64,000 bases of DNA, taken from positions 1-64,000 of the forward strand of contig NZ_FUXP01000009.1 of the NCBI RefSeq assembly GCF_900167055.1, written 5' to 3'. The position numbers and the translations under genes are program-made. Shown here in pieces: positions 1 to 7,947 of the stretch. Source of the DNA: Lysobacter spongiicola DSM 21749. Lineage in GTDB: Bacteria > Pseudomonadota > Gammaproteobacteria > Xanthomonadales > Xanthomonadaceae. The notes under the pieces were generated by a model. That model searched no databases and was not told the origin of the DNA. It saw nothing but the letters and a program-made list of their open reading frames with translations. Each line of letters begins with the position of its first letter. Positions within the stretch are counted from its first letter, which is position 1.

Positions 1-223
1 TCCGTGGCGCTGTCGCGTGGGGACAGTGCCGCGGTCTCGAGGATCGATCGGTTAACCCGCCCGAACCTTCTTCCTTGAACCGTTTCAGCCACTTGTACGC
101 TGTTCGAACGCTCACGCCGGCGGCGTGTGCGGCTTCTTCCACGCGCAGGCCCTGAATCAAGATGCGGTCCACGAGCAGGGCTCGACCGCGAGGGCTAAGG
201 CGGGCATGTTTATGCAGGTTCAT
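1..223 (-). CDS. IS481-family transposase, N-terminal fragment
   Basis: Seventy-four residues are visible before the window edge. They form the helix-turn-helix DNA-binding domain of IS481 transposases, with a MNLHKHARLSPRGRALLV start and a GVSVRTAYKWLKRF recognition helix. The catalytic DDE domain lies beyond the left edge, so intactness cannot be judged. The ATG at 223 is the natural start. The fragment is the basis for calling the surrounding DNA an insertion sequence. Confidence 0.85.
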   Translation of the reverse strand, partial: MNLHKHARLSPRGRALLVDRILIQGLRVEEAAHAAGVSVRTAYKWLKRFKEEGSGGLTDRSSRPRHCPHATAPR

Positions 224-305
224 CCGGGGCTCCTGGAGGGGTGGCTGATTCGCACCTCCAGTCTTCCGGGACCACCCCGGATGAACAACCTACTGAGAGA
301 TCACA
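1..305 (-). mobile_element. IS481-family insertion sequence, right part only (continues past the left edge)
   Basis: The element reads leftwards out of the window. Its outer end lies near 305, where the minus strand begins TGTGATCTCTCAG, and it abuts GCTAGA (306-311), the NCTAGN/CTAG type of target known for IS481. The transposase start lies 82 bases inside the end. The FAD gene on the right loses its reading frame at exactly this junction, which fixes the boundary. The other end and the target duplication are outside the window. Family assignment rests on the transposase N-terminus plus the target preference. Confidence 0.8.
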
Positions 306-853
306 GCTAGACACCACTGCGCGCCCCACGGATACGGTCGATCCAGCCGTGCCGGGGCGACCTGCGCGCGCAGCGAAGACGCCGCACCGTCGGCCACGAC
401 GACCAGGTCGAACCCTTCGTACCGGCGCCCGTGCTGATCGACCACCGCACCGGCCTCGTGGTCCACGTGGGTGACGCGCACGCCGCAATGCAGCGTGCGG
501 TGTTCCGTCCAGGCCGCGTCCAGCAGCGAGAACAGCGCGCCGCGCTGCACGCCCAGCCCGAACAGGCGCCGGTCGAGCTCGGTGTAGCGCATGTCCATCA
601 CCGGCCGTCCAGCCGCAGTTTCGCCGTACAGCCGCGAGACCGGTGCGCCGTACTGCAGTACCGCATCCAGCAGGCCGAGCTCCCACAACACCATCTGGCC
701 CACCGGCTGCAGCAGGAAGCCCGCACCGACCGGACCCAGCGTCGCGGCCTGCTCGAACACCTCGACATCGTGGCCATCGCGCGACAGCAGGATCGCCGTC
801 GCCTGGCCGCCGGTGCCGTAGCCGACGATGGCAATCCGCAACCGCTTGTGCAT
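290..853 (-). pseudogene. FAD-dependent monooxygenase, truncated by the IS element
   Basis: About 180 native residues remain, starting at ATG 853. The protein has the N-terminal Rossmann dinucleotide motif (GYGTGG near residues 11-16) and the second flavin motif VVADGAASSLR near residue 150, as in the PheA/UbiH FAD_binding_3 family of aromatic hydroxylases. After WCL the frame runs into IS sequence at 311/305 and stops at 290-292. The C-terminal half, with the substrate domain, is absent here and presumably lies beyond the IS. The gene is very probably inactive. Its substrate cannot be inferred. Confidence 0.8.
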
Positions 854-950
854 CCATCCCCCCGAAGTGGGCGACCCCATTTCGCCCCGGTCGATTCTAC
901 CCAGCCATGTTCGCCTGCCATTGATCGCGTCCAGCGCAGTATTCGTACAC

Positions 951-1253
951 ATGGCTAACCAACGCGAGCAACAACCTGCCAAGCACGGCGCGCTGCGCCG
1001 CTTCGTGAGCGACAGGGACGGTCGCATCGTCATCGCACAGCCACCGAATATCCCCATCTCGGGCTGGGCGATCACCGGCCTTGCCGCGTGGCTACTGCCC
1101 GATGGACGGCTGCAAGCACTACTGTCGTTCTTCAGCAGTGCGTTCCTGTTCCTGTGGGCCTACCTGGAGCTCACCGATGGCGACAGCCCGTTCCGCCGGG
1201 TGATGGGCGGCGTGGTACTGGCCGCCATGGTTGCCTGGCGCTGGCTCGCCTGA
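951..1253 (+). CDS. small conserved membrane protein of unknown function
   Basis: A 100-residue protein with a charged N-terminus (about 40 residues) followed by two or three hydrophobic stretches (ISGWAITGLAAWLL, LLSFFSSAFLFLWAYL, VMGGVVLAAMVAWRWLA), so probably an inner-membrane protein. The ATG at 951 is 98 bases from the divergent monooxygenase start, so the two share a promoter region. It ends 22 bases from the convergent DUF808 gene. No family is recognised. Confidence 0.65.
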   Translation: MANQREQQPAKHGALRRFVSDRDGRIVIAQPPNIPISGWAITGLAAWLLPDGRLQALLSFFSSAFLFLWAYLELTDGDSPFRRVMGGVVLAAMVAWRWLA

Positions 1254-1275
1254 GCCAACGCCTCCCGGGCCGGAC

Positions 1276-2196
1276 TCAGTGCGCGGCCTTGGCGTCCCCG
1301 CCGCCGCGCATCTTCTTGAACAGCATCACCGCTGCGACCACCACGGCGCCCACGGCCATCCCTACCGCCGCGTTGGCAGCCGCGGACAGCACGGTGCCCA
1401 GGGCACCTTCCGGCACCACGCCCTCCACCCAGTGCGCCAGCACCGGGATCGAGTGCACCAGGATGCCGCCACCCACCAGGAACATCGCGGCGGTGCCTGC
1501 AATGGACAGGAACTTCATCAGCCACGGCGCGGTGTAGACCAGCCCACGCCCCAGCGCCGCCTGCACGCCCCCCTTCTCGGCCAGGTGCAGGCCGGCGTCG
1601 TCCATCTTCACGATGCCGGCGACCAGCCCGTAGACGCCCACGGTGATGCCGACCGCGATGGCGACCAGCACCAGCGCCTGCTGCGCGAACGGCCGGCCAT
1701 CCACCACGCCCAGCGACAACACGATGATCTCGGCCGACAGGATGAAGTCGGTGCGGATGGCGCCCTTGATCTTGTCCTTCTCGAAGGCGACCAGGTCGAT
1801 CTTCTCGTCGGCCACCGCCTGGACCAGCTCGCCGTGCTTCTTCGCATCCTCTTCCTTCGAGTGCAGGAAGCGGTGCGCCAGCTTCTCCATGCCCTCGTAC
1901 ACGAGGTAGGTGCCACCGATCATCATCAACGGCGTGATCAGCACCGGCAGCCAGGCGCTGATCGCCAGCGCCGCCGGGACCAGGATGGCCTTGTTCTTGA
2001 ACGAGCCCTTCGCCACCGCCCACACCACCGGCAGCTCGCGGACCGCTTTCACGCCGGTCACCTGCTGGGCATTCAGGGCCAGGTCGTCACCGAGCACGCC
2101 AGCGGTTTTCTTGGCCGCCAGCTTGGTCAGGATGGCGACGTCGTCCAGCAGGACGGAGATGTCGTCGAGGAGCGTAAAGAGGGTGGCGCCGGCCAT
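1276..2196 (-). CDS. DUF808 family membrane protein (YedI-like)
   Basis: This 306-residue protein matches the DUF808/YedI family over its whole length: the MAGATLFTLLDDISVLLDDVA start, the two-fold LDD pattern, and an HRFLHSKEED segment between membrane helices. Around six hydrophobic helices indicate an inner-membrane location. The family is widely conserved but functionally uncharacterised. It is monocistronic here, between a convergent small gene and the sugar dehydrogenase, from which it is separated by a strong hairpin. Confidence 0.9.
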   Translation of the reverse strand: MAGATLFTLLDDISVLLDDVAILTKLAAKKTAGVLGDDLALNAQQVTGVKAVRELPVVWAVAKGSFKNKAILVPAALAISAWLPVLITPLMMIGGTYLVYEGMEKLAHRFLHSKEEDAKKHGELVQAVADEKIDLVAFEKDKIKGAIRTDFILSAEIIVLSLGVVDGRPFAQQALVLVAIAVGITVGVYGLVAGIVKMDDAGLHLAEKGGVQAALGRGLVYTAPWLMKFLSIAGTAAMFLVGGGILVHSIPVLAHWVEGVVPEGALGTVLSAAANAAVGMAVGAVVVAAVMLFKKMRGGGDAKAAH

Positions 2197-2265
2197 GCGT
2201 TGTCCGTTGCGTCTGGAAGGAGGCGGCCATTGTCGCCAATTGCGGCGTGGCCGGGGTGCGATGGC

Positions 2266-2302
2266 GCCACCCGCCCGCGGCGATGCCGGTCGGGCGGGTG
2301 GC
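2266..2302. terminator. perfect 12-bp stem hairpin between two minus-strand genes
   Basis: Arms GCCACCCGCCCG (2266-2277) and CGGGCGGGTGGC (2291-2302) are exactly complementary around a 13-nt loop. It lies 12 bases after the sugar dehydrogenase stop, where a terminator is expected, but no T-run follows on either strand. It may therefore be a processing or attenuation hairpin rather than an intrinsic terminator. Confidence 0.5.
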
Positions 2303-2314
2303 GTGCAGCCGTCG

Positions 2315-3604
2315 TCAGCGGGTGCGCGTCACGCGCCACACCGTATTGGACAGGTCATCGGCCACGATCAGCGCGCCGGCGGGATCCACCGTCACGCCAA
2401 CGGGGCGACCACGTGTCTTGCCGTCTTCACCAAAGAAGCCGGTGACGAAATCGACCGCCTCGCCGGCGGGCCTGCCGTTCCGGAACGGCACGAAGATCAC
2501 CTTGTAGCCGACCGGCTCGCTGCGGTTCCAGCTGCCGTGCTCGCCGATGAACACACCCTCGGCGAACTGCGCGCCCATGGCCGGTGTCGAGAAGTCCAGG
2601 CCCAGTGCGGCCACGTGTGAGCCCAGGCTGTAATCCGGGACGACGGTGGAGGCGACCTTTTCCTGGTCCTGCGGCCGCACGCGGGGGTCCGGGTTGGGGC
2701 CCCAGTAGGCGTAGGGCCAGCCGTAGAACGCGCCTTCCTGCACCGAGGTCAGGTAATCCGGCACCAGGTTCGGCCCCAGCTCGTCGCGCTCGTTCACCAC
2801 CGCCCACAACTGGCCGCTGCCGGGCTGGATGGCCAGGGCGGTGGGGTTGCGCAGGCCGGTGGCGTACTGCCGGTGCATGCCGGACTCCACGTCGATCTCC
2901 CACACCACTGCGCGGTCCTGCTCGGCCATCATCCCGCGCTCGGTGATGTTGCTGTTGGAGCCGATACCGACGTAGACGAAGCGGCCGTCGGCGCTGGCGG
3001 TAAGCGCCTTGGTCCAGTGGTGGTTGATCTCCGACGGCAGCTTGGTGACCTCCTCCGGCGGACCGCTGGCCCGGGTCTGGCCCTCGCTCCAGGCGAAGCG
3101 CACCAGCGCATCCTGGTTGGCCACGTAGATCTGCCCGTCGATGAACGCCAGGCCGTAGGGCGCGTTCAGATCGTCGGCAAACACCGTCTGCAGCTCATAG
3201 GTGCCGTCGCGGTTGGCGTCGCGCAGCAGGGTCAGCCGGTCGCCGCTTTCCACCTGCGTGTTGCCCTGCGCCTTGATGTAACCGGCGATGACGTCCTTCG
3301 GCGTCAGCTTGGCCGCGTTGCCACCGCGCCCTTCGGCCACCAGGATGTCGCCGTTGGGCAGCAGCAGGGTCTGGCGTGGGATCTTCAGGTCGGTCGCGAT
3401 CGGCGTGATCGAGAAGCCGGCCGGCACCACCGGGCGCTGGTCGCCCCAGATCGCCGGGTCGGCGATCTTCATCTTCGGCAGCAGGCCGCGCTGCTGGTCC
3501 GGCAGGGTGGGGGTCGGACCCATTTCGATCGGAGCCGGGTCGCCACCGCAGGCAGTCAGCATGGAAGCCAGGGCGATCGCGGAGAACAGGCTGGAGCGCT
3601 TCAT
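2315..3604 (-). CDS. PQQ-dependent sugar (sorbosone/glucose-type) dehydrogenase lipoprotein
   Basis: A 429-residue protein whose signal peptide ends in a lipobox (SMLTAC, lipid-modified Cys at about residue 19), so it is exported and membrane-tethered. The rest is a six-bladed propeller of the GSDH/sorbosone dehydrogenase family (NGDILVAEG, LNAPYGLAF, GLRNPTALA, GEHGSWNRSEPVGYKV). Family members use PQQ to oxidise aldose-type sugars in the periplasm. The start ATG overlaps the stop of the upstream DUF2231 gene (ATGA), indicating translational coupling. The specific substrate is not deducible. Confidence 0.88.
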   Translation of the reverse strand: MKRSSLFSAIALASMLTACGGDPAPIEMGPTPTLPDQQRGLLPKMKIADPAIWGDQRPVVPAGFSITPIATDLKIPRQTLLLPNGDILVAEGRGGNAAKLTPKDVIAGYIKAQGNTQVESGDRLTLLRDANRDGTYELQTVFADDLNAPYGLAFIDGQIYVANQDALVRFAWSEGQTRASGPPEEVTKLPSEINHHWTKALTASADGRFVYVGIGSNSNITERGMMAEQDRAVVWEIDVESGMHRQYATGLRNPTALAIQPGSGQLWAVVNERDELGPNLVPDYLTSVQEGAFYGWPYAYWGPNPDPRVRPQDQEKVASTVVPDYSLGSHVAALGLDFSTPAMGAQFAEGVFIGEHGSWNRSEPVGYKVIFVPFRNGRPAGEAVDFVTGFFGEDGKTRGRPVGVTVDPAGALIVADDLSNTVWRVTRTR

Positions 3605-4026
3605 TTCGCACCTCCCAGGCGCCGGCCGGAGAACCCGATCCAGGTCGCGATGCAGGCCAGCAGGGTCACGATCACCGACAGCCACAGGCCGCTGGGCATG
3701 GCGGCCCAGGCGTCCTTGGCGTGCACGAGTGAATTGATGAAGCCGATGATGAAGGTGGCCAGCACCACCAGGAAGTACAGCACCTGGTGGCCGTCACGCG
3801 GGCCCCGGATCAGTCCGATCAGCGCCAGCAGCAAGGTGATGCCGGTGAAGACCATGCCGCCGGCGAGCAGCCAGGAGGCGAAGTTGGTCCATTGCACGTG
3901 GTAGGTCGATGCATAGGCCCAGTCCGCGAGGACGGCGCCCAAAAACAGCGGGATCGTGCTGGCGAGTATCACTGCGTGGAACGGATGCAGCAGCAGGGCG
4001 CGGGATCTGTGGAGCGTGGCAGCCAT
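3601..4026 (-). CDS. DUF2231-type four-helix membrane protein
   Basis: A 141-residue protein with four hydrophobic segments and the HPFHAVILASTIPLFLGAVLADW start of DUF2231 proteins. The ATG at 4026 is preceded by an excellent ribosome site (AGGAGGAGAG), which overrules the longer frame. Family members often sit beside PQQ or cytochrome dehydrogenases. Here the gene overlaps the downstream sugar dehydrogenase by 4 bases, so the two are one operon. It is probably an accessory or electron-transfer-associated membrane partner (inference from context). Confidence 0.8.
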   Translation of the reverse strand: MAATLHRSRALLLHPFHAVILASTIPLFLGAVLADWAYASTYHVQWTNFASWLLAGGMVFTGITLLLALIGLIRGPRDGHQVLYFLVVLATFIIGFINSLVHAKDAWAAMPSGLWLSVIVTLLACIATWIGFSGRRLGGAK

Positions 4027-4216
4027 GACCGGCTCTCCTCCTTGTTGGATCGCGCCAGCGGACCACACTGCGGGTGGACGCGGGGCGAAGGGCCACGGCC
4101 ACTGCCCGACACCATGCAACCAGCGGAGTGGCCGGCTGGGCGGGTGCTGGCCCCAGCCCAGGACCAGCGACAGGGTGGTCCTGAACGACCGGCTGGCGTG
4201 AGGCTGCCGTGGAGCT

Positions 4217-4471
4217 TCAGCCGGCGGTTGCTTCGTCCCGTTCGGTTTCGACGCGATCCCTGCCCCCGTCCTTCGCCCGGTAGAGGGCTTCGTCCGCGCG
4301 CCGGGTCACCGCATCCAGGCCTTCATCGCCCATGTGCCACTGCGCCACCCCGAGGCTGATGGTGACCCGAAGCCCGTCGCGCAGGTGGTCGAACGGCAGC
4401 GCCGCCACGCACGCCCTCAACCGCTCGGCGACCCTGGCGGCCTGATCGAGGCTGGCATGGGAGTCCTGCAA
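4217..4471 (-). pseudogene. diguanylate cyclase (GGDEF) C-terminal remnant
   Basis: The 84 residues correspond only to the end of a GGDEF domain, with the typical ISLGVAQW strand and the ADEALYRAKDGGRDRV final helix. The GG(D/E)EF catalytic loop and all upstream sensory domains are missing. Sequence further upstream (4472-4578) has no homologous coding, and only a TTG could serve as start. It is best read as the relic of a deleted cyclase gene. Confidence 0.75.
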
Positions 4472-4578
4472 GACGCGTGCCTACCTGCGACCAGCCTCCA
4501 TCCACGGCTGGCCGCAACAATGCATTCCACCCGCAACAGCGGCACCATCAGCTCTCGCGCAACGAGTGGAGTCCCATC

Positions 4579-4932
4579 ATGGAAGTCAAAAGAATCGTTG
4601 CCAACATCAAAACCCCTGATCCCGCGGCGGCCGATGCCTTCTATGGCGACGTGTTGGGGCTGGAACTGGCGATGGACCACGGCTGGCTTCGGACCTATGT
4701 CTCCGGCCAACCGATGACGACGCAGGTGAGCTTCGCCAGCCAGGGCGGTTCAGACACGCCGGTGCCCGATCTCTCGATAGAAGTCGATGACCTCGAGGAG
4801 GCGCAACGCCGGATCGAAGCCGCGGGCATCGCGTTCGAGTACGGACCGACCACCGAACCGTGGGGCGTGCGCCGGTTCCATGTGCGCGACCCGCTGGGCA
4901 GGCTGGTCAATATCCTGCAGCACGAGGCATGA
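4579..4932 (+). CDS. VOC-superfamily (glyoxalase/bleomycin-resistance fold) protein
   Basis: A 117-residue single VOC module. The MEVKRIVANIKTPDPAAADAFYGDVLGLEL start and the FHVRDPLGRLVNILQH end are diagnostic of small glyoxalase-like proteins that dimerise around a metal site. The likely metal ligand at the C-terminal end is the usual Glu/Asn position (N of VNILQ), so the reaction is uncertain. Its stop overlaps the start of the next gene (ATGA), so the two are co-translated. Confidence 0.82.
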   Translation: MEVKRIVANIKTPDPAAADAFYGDVLGLELAMDHGWLRTYVSGQPMTTQVSFASQGGSDTPVPDLSIEVDDLEEAQRRIEAAGIAFEYGPTTEPWGVRRFHVRDPLGRLVNILQHEA

Positions 4933-6149
4933 CCTCGTCGCCCCGCTTCCGCACGCTCATCATCGGGGCGTATGGGCAGTTTGGCCGCCGCATCGCGGAA
5001 GCGCTGTCGAAGGATCCGGGGTTCGAGCTGTTGCTGGCCGGCCGCAACCGCGACTCCGCCGACGCCCTCGCAGCACAGCTCATCCAGCAAGGCGCATCGG
5101 CGGCCATGGCCACGGCGGCGATCGACGTCGAGGGCCCCGACCTGGTGCGGGATTTGGCGCAACTGAACGTGCAACTGGTGATCCACACCGCAGGACCGTT
5201 CCAGCAGCGCGACTACCGGGTGGCGGAGGCGGCGCTGGAGTGCGGCGCGCACTACATCGACCTGGCGGACGGACGCGACTTCGTCATGGGTATCGGTCGC
5301 CTCGATCAACGCGCGCGGGCCGGCGGCCGGTGGGTGGTGTCAGGAGCGAGCAGCCTGCCCGGTCTTTCTGCCGCGGTGATCGAAGCCCATCGCCACCTGT
5401 TCAGCCGGATGCAACGGGTCGAGGCGGCGATCAGCCCGGGCAACCGCACCGCGCGCGGACTCGCCACCACCCAGGCCATCCTCGGCTATGTCGGCCACGC
5501 GTTCCCCGCCCTGATCAACGGACATTGGCAGGACGTGCACGGCTGGCAATCGCTCCGGCGGATCCGTGTGCCCGGCGCCGGGACCCGCTGGGTGGCGCGC
5601 TGCGACGTGCCGGACCTGGGCGTACTGCCGACGAGGTATCCGGAGCTGCGCCACTGTGATTTTCGCGCCGGGCTGGAGCTGCGTCGAATGCACTTCGGTC
5701 TGTGGCTGGCCAGCTGGCTGGTACGCGGGAAGGTGTTGAAGACACTCGCCCGCTGGTCGGTGCCACTGCTGCGTGCAAGCGAGTGGTGGTTACGGTCGGG
5801 CAGCGACACCGGCCTCATGACGGTCCACATGGACGGCCTGGATCACACCGGTTCGCCGCTGCGCGTCCAGTGGCACATCATCGCCAATGAAGGCAGCGGT
5901 CCGCAGATCCCCGCCACCGCCGCGGTGGTGCTGGCCCGTAAGCTTGCGCATGGCCTTCTCGATGGCGGCGGTGCGCGGCCGTGTCTCGATCTGTTCACCC
6001 TCGACGACTTCATGCATGAACTCGAGCGCTTCCCGATCCATGCATCGGCCACGGTGACGCCTAATCGAGGAAGCGCGAACGCTCCCCCGGCGCAGGCACC
6101 AGGCACTGCGCATGGCGACCGAACCAGCGATAGCGATTCCGTGCAATAA
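4929..6149 (+). CDS. saccharopine dehydrogenase-like NAD(P)-binding oxidoreductase
   Basis: A 406-residue protein with an N-terminal Rossmann fold (TLIIGAYGQFGRRIAEAL, GxxGxxG-like) and the HTAGPFQQRDYRVAEAALECGAHYIDLADGR segment of saccharopine-dehydrogenase-like proteins, which generally do not act on saccharopine. It is coupled to the VOC gene by a 4-base overlap. Its last ~29 codons overlap the 3' end of the opposite-strand DCC gene, and the low-complexity tail there is probably not functional. DUF4166 domains are often found fused or adjacent to this family, and one lies just downstream. Confidence 0.8.
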   Translation: MTSSPRFRTLIIGAYGQFGRRIAEALSKDPGFELLLAGRNRDSADALAAQLIQQGASAAMATAAIDVEGPDLVRDLAQLNVQLVIHTAGPFQQRDYRVAEAALECGAHYIDLADGRDFVMGIGRLDQRARAGGRWVVSGASSLPGLSAAVIEAHRHLFSRMQRVEAAISPGNRTARGLATTQAILGYVGHAFPALINGHWQDVHGWQSLRRIRVPGAGTRWVARCDVPDLGVLPTRYPELRHCDFRAGLELRRMHFGLWLASWLVRGKVLKTLARWSVPLLRASEWWLRSGSDTGLMTVHMDGLDHTGSPLRVQWHIIANEGSGPQIPATAAVVLARKLAHGLLDGGGARPCLDLFTLDDFMHELERFPIHASATVTPNRGSANAPPAQAPGTAHGDRTSDSDSVQ

Positions 6150-6474
6150 GCCGATAGGCCCGGTCCCGCAGGAGCGCCGGCACCAGCCCCAGCGCCGCGG
6201 CTGCCCAACGCCAGCGGCCGCCCAGCCCCGCCAGAACACGCCGGATGGCGGCGGTATCCGTCCATGCGCCGGCACCATCGATCAGCAGGAAGGACGTCGG
6301 GTCAGCCGGGTCCAGCCCGTTGCGGGCCAACAACTTCTGGCCCGACTCCGACTGCATCGATGCGAATCGATAGCGTCCCCGGCGGTCATGCTTCAGCAGG
6401 AAACCGACCCAGCCGTTGCAGAGCACGCAGATCCCATCGAAGACGATGATTGCCGTATCAGTCCGGGTCGACAT
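6061..6474 (-). CDS. DCC-family thiol-disulfide oxidoreductase-like protein (DUF393)
   Basis: A 137-residue protein with the defining DxxCxLC signature (VFDGICVLCNGWVGFLLKHD) and the later SFLLIDGAGAWTDTAAIRRVL block. The CxxC-like pair suggests a thioredoxin-fold redox role. Its start overlaps the end of the DUF4166 gene by 17 bases, so they form a two-gene unit transcribed towards the saccharopine-dehydrogenase-like gene. The 3' ends of the converging genes overlap by 89 bases. Confidence 0.85.
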   Translation of the reverse strand: MSTRTDTAIIVFDGICVLCNGWVGFLLKHDRRGRYRFASMQSESGQKLLARNGLDPADPTSFLLIDGAGAWTDTAAIRRVLAGLGGRWRWAAAALGLVPALLRDRAYRLIARNRYRWFGRHAQCLVPAPGERSRFLD

Positions 6475-7033
6475 GCAGCCACCCCCGGTAACGCACCAGT
6501 GGTCCCGCGAAGGGGAGCGCGGCGGACACGTCGAACAGGTAGCGCCCTGCCTCTTCGGATTCCCGTGCGGCCACCCCTGCGAACAGCCACGACGGCAACG
6601 GCAGGCCCAGCGCGCGCACGCGGACGACACGCCACACCAGGCAGCCCTGCTCGACCGTGATGCGGAAGCCGAAGGTCACCAGTCCCAGCCGCTCGCACAA
6701 CAGACCATCGGCCGCCCGCAGGCGTGATGGCATCGCGTGCCCACCCATGTGCCGCACCCAGGTTTCCCCGCGGCCGTCGGCATCGATGTGGACGGTCACC
6801 GGGCCGCGGCCCGACGGCGGCAGGCGTGTGGCCCGGCCGCACAGGCGCGACAGCAGCCCGGTGCCCCGCTCCACCTCCACCTCGCCGGAGTAGACGGCCA
6901 GCCCGTTTTGCAGATGGAGGTGGCGAACCCGGGGTGGCAATGATCCGAAGGTCGAGCCCAACAACCCTTGGAACAGTGGCTCGTCCGCGGTCGATGCGGA
7001 TTCAAGGGCGAGATCGGTCACCTGGTCTTCCAT
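6458..7033 (-). CDS. DUF4166 domain protein
   Basis: A 191-residue protein with the DUF4166 hallmarks: FQGLLGSTFGSLPPRVRHLH, a GxLSRLCGRATRLPP segment, an RHMGGHAMPSRL block and the final GPLVRYRGWL. The molecular function of the family is unknown. It often accompanies SDR or saccharopine-dehydrogenase-like proteins, as here. It is the first gene of the DUF4166-DCC unit; the start at 7033 is the first ATG in the homologous region. Confidence 0.82.
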   Translation of the reverse strand: MEDQVTDLALESASTADEPLFQGLLGSTFGSLPPRVRHLHLQNGLAVYSGEVEVERGTGLLSRLCGRATRLPPSGRGPVTVHIDADGRGETWVRHMGGHAMPSRLRAADGLLCERLGLVTFGFRITVEQGCLVWRVVRVRALGLPLPSWLFAGVAARESEEAGRYLFDVSAALPFAGPLVRYRGWLHVDPD

Positions 7034-7272
7034 CCTCACGGTCGATTCCAGTCGCCATGATCCGGGTATTGGGCTGGAGATGCACCGACCACGGACGCGG
7101 ACCGCCGACGTCCCGAATCGCCAGACACCCGCCCATAGCCCCGTAGCCGGGCTTCGCACATGTCCGATTCCCCGGATTCGTACCTCCCTGCGTCCGGTTC
7201 CGCCGCCCGGGACGACTTGATAGATCCCACACGCGACGCTGGCTCCCGGTTCATCGCTCCGGGAGCAGCAAC

Positions 7273-7947
7273 ATGTTCGAGTGGCTGGGTAAGTCCGTCT
7301 GGTGGTTCGCCCGCGCGGTGTTCGCGCTGTCCTGCGTGGCGGTGGCGGGCTACGCCTTCGCATACCTGTACGGGGAATTCCGCACGGATGATCCGTTCGC
7401 CGCGCAGTTCGCGGTGTCCGGTTGGGACGTGCCAGCGCACTTCTTCGCGGCGGGGCTGGCGCTTTTGCTGGTGCCGTTGCAGCTCAGCGCCACGGTTCGC
7501 CGGCGCCTGCCCGGGCTGCACCGGTTGGGCGGCTGGCTGTATGTCGCCGCGGTGGCGATCGGTGCGGTGTCCGGGCTCTTCCTGGCCCAGAGCGCCCAGG
7601 GTGGGTCCATCAGCCAAGCCGGCTTCACGGTCCTGTCGCTGCTATGGCCGCTGACCACGGCCCTCGGGATCCGCCATGCCATTGCCAGGGACATCGCGGC
7701 CCACCGCCGCTGGATGTGCCGCAGCATCGCCCTCACCACTGGCGCCATCACGCTCCGGATGATGCTGGCCTTCGGCATCGTGCTGGAACTTCCGTTCATG
7801 CCGGTCTACGTTGCCGCGGCCTGGCTGTCGTGGATGTTCAACCTTGCGGTGTGCGAGTTGATCCTTCGCTGGCCGGCGATCCAGCGCCGGATCGGTCGGC
7901 CCGGTCGCGCCGCCAGGCGCTTGGCGTCACCCCCAGCTGGCGCTTGA
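7273..7947 (+). CDS. DUF2306 family membrane protein
   Basis: A 224-residue protein with about six transmembrane segments. The HFFAAGLALLLVPLQL and RLPGLHRLGGWLYV segments and the AHRRWMCRSIALTTGAITLR block match DUF2306 membrane proteins. Conserved histidines suggest redox or haem proximity, but no function is established. The 3' end converges with the AraC-type regulator and overlaps it by 110 bases, so the Arg/Pro-rich C-terminal tail is the dubious part. Confidence 0.8.
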   Translation: MFEWLGKSVWWFARAVFALSCVAVAGYAFAYLYGEFRTDDPFAAQFAVSGWDVPAHFFAAGLALLLVPLQLSATVRRRLPGLHRLGGWLYVAAVAIGAVSGLFLAQSAQGGSISQAGFTVLSLLWPLTTALGIRHAIARDIAAHRRWMCRSIALTTGAITLRMMLAFGIVLELPFMPVYVAAAWLSWMFNLAVCELILRWPAIQRRIGRPGRAARRLASPPAGA

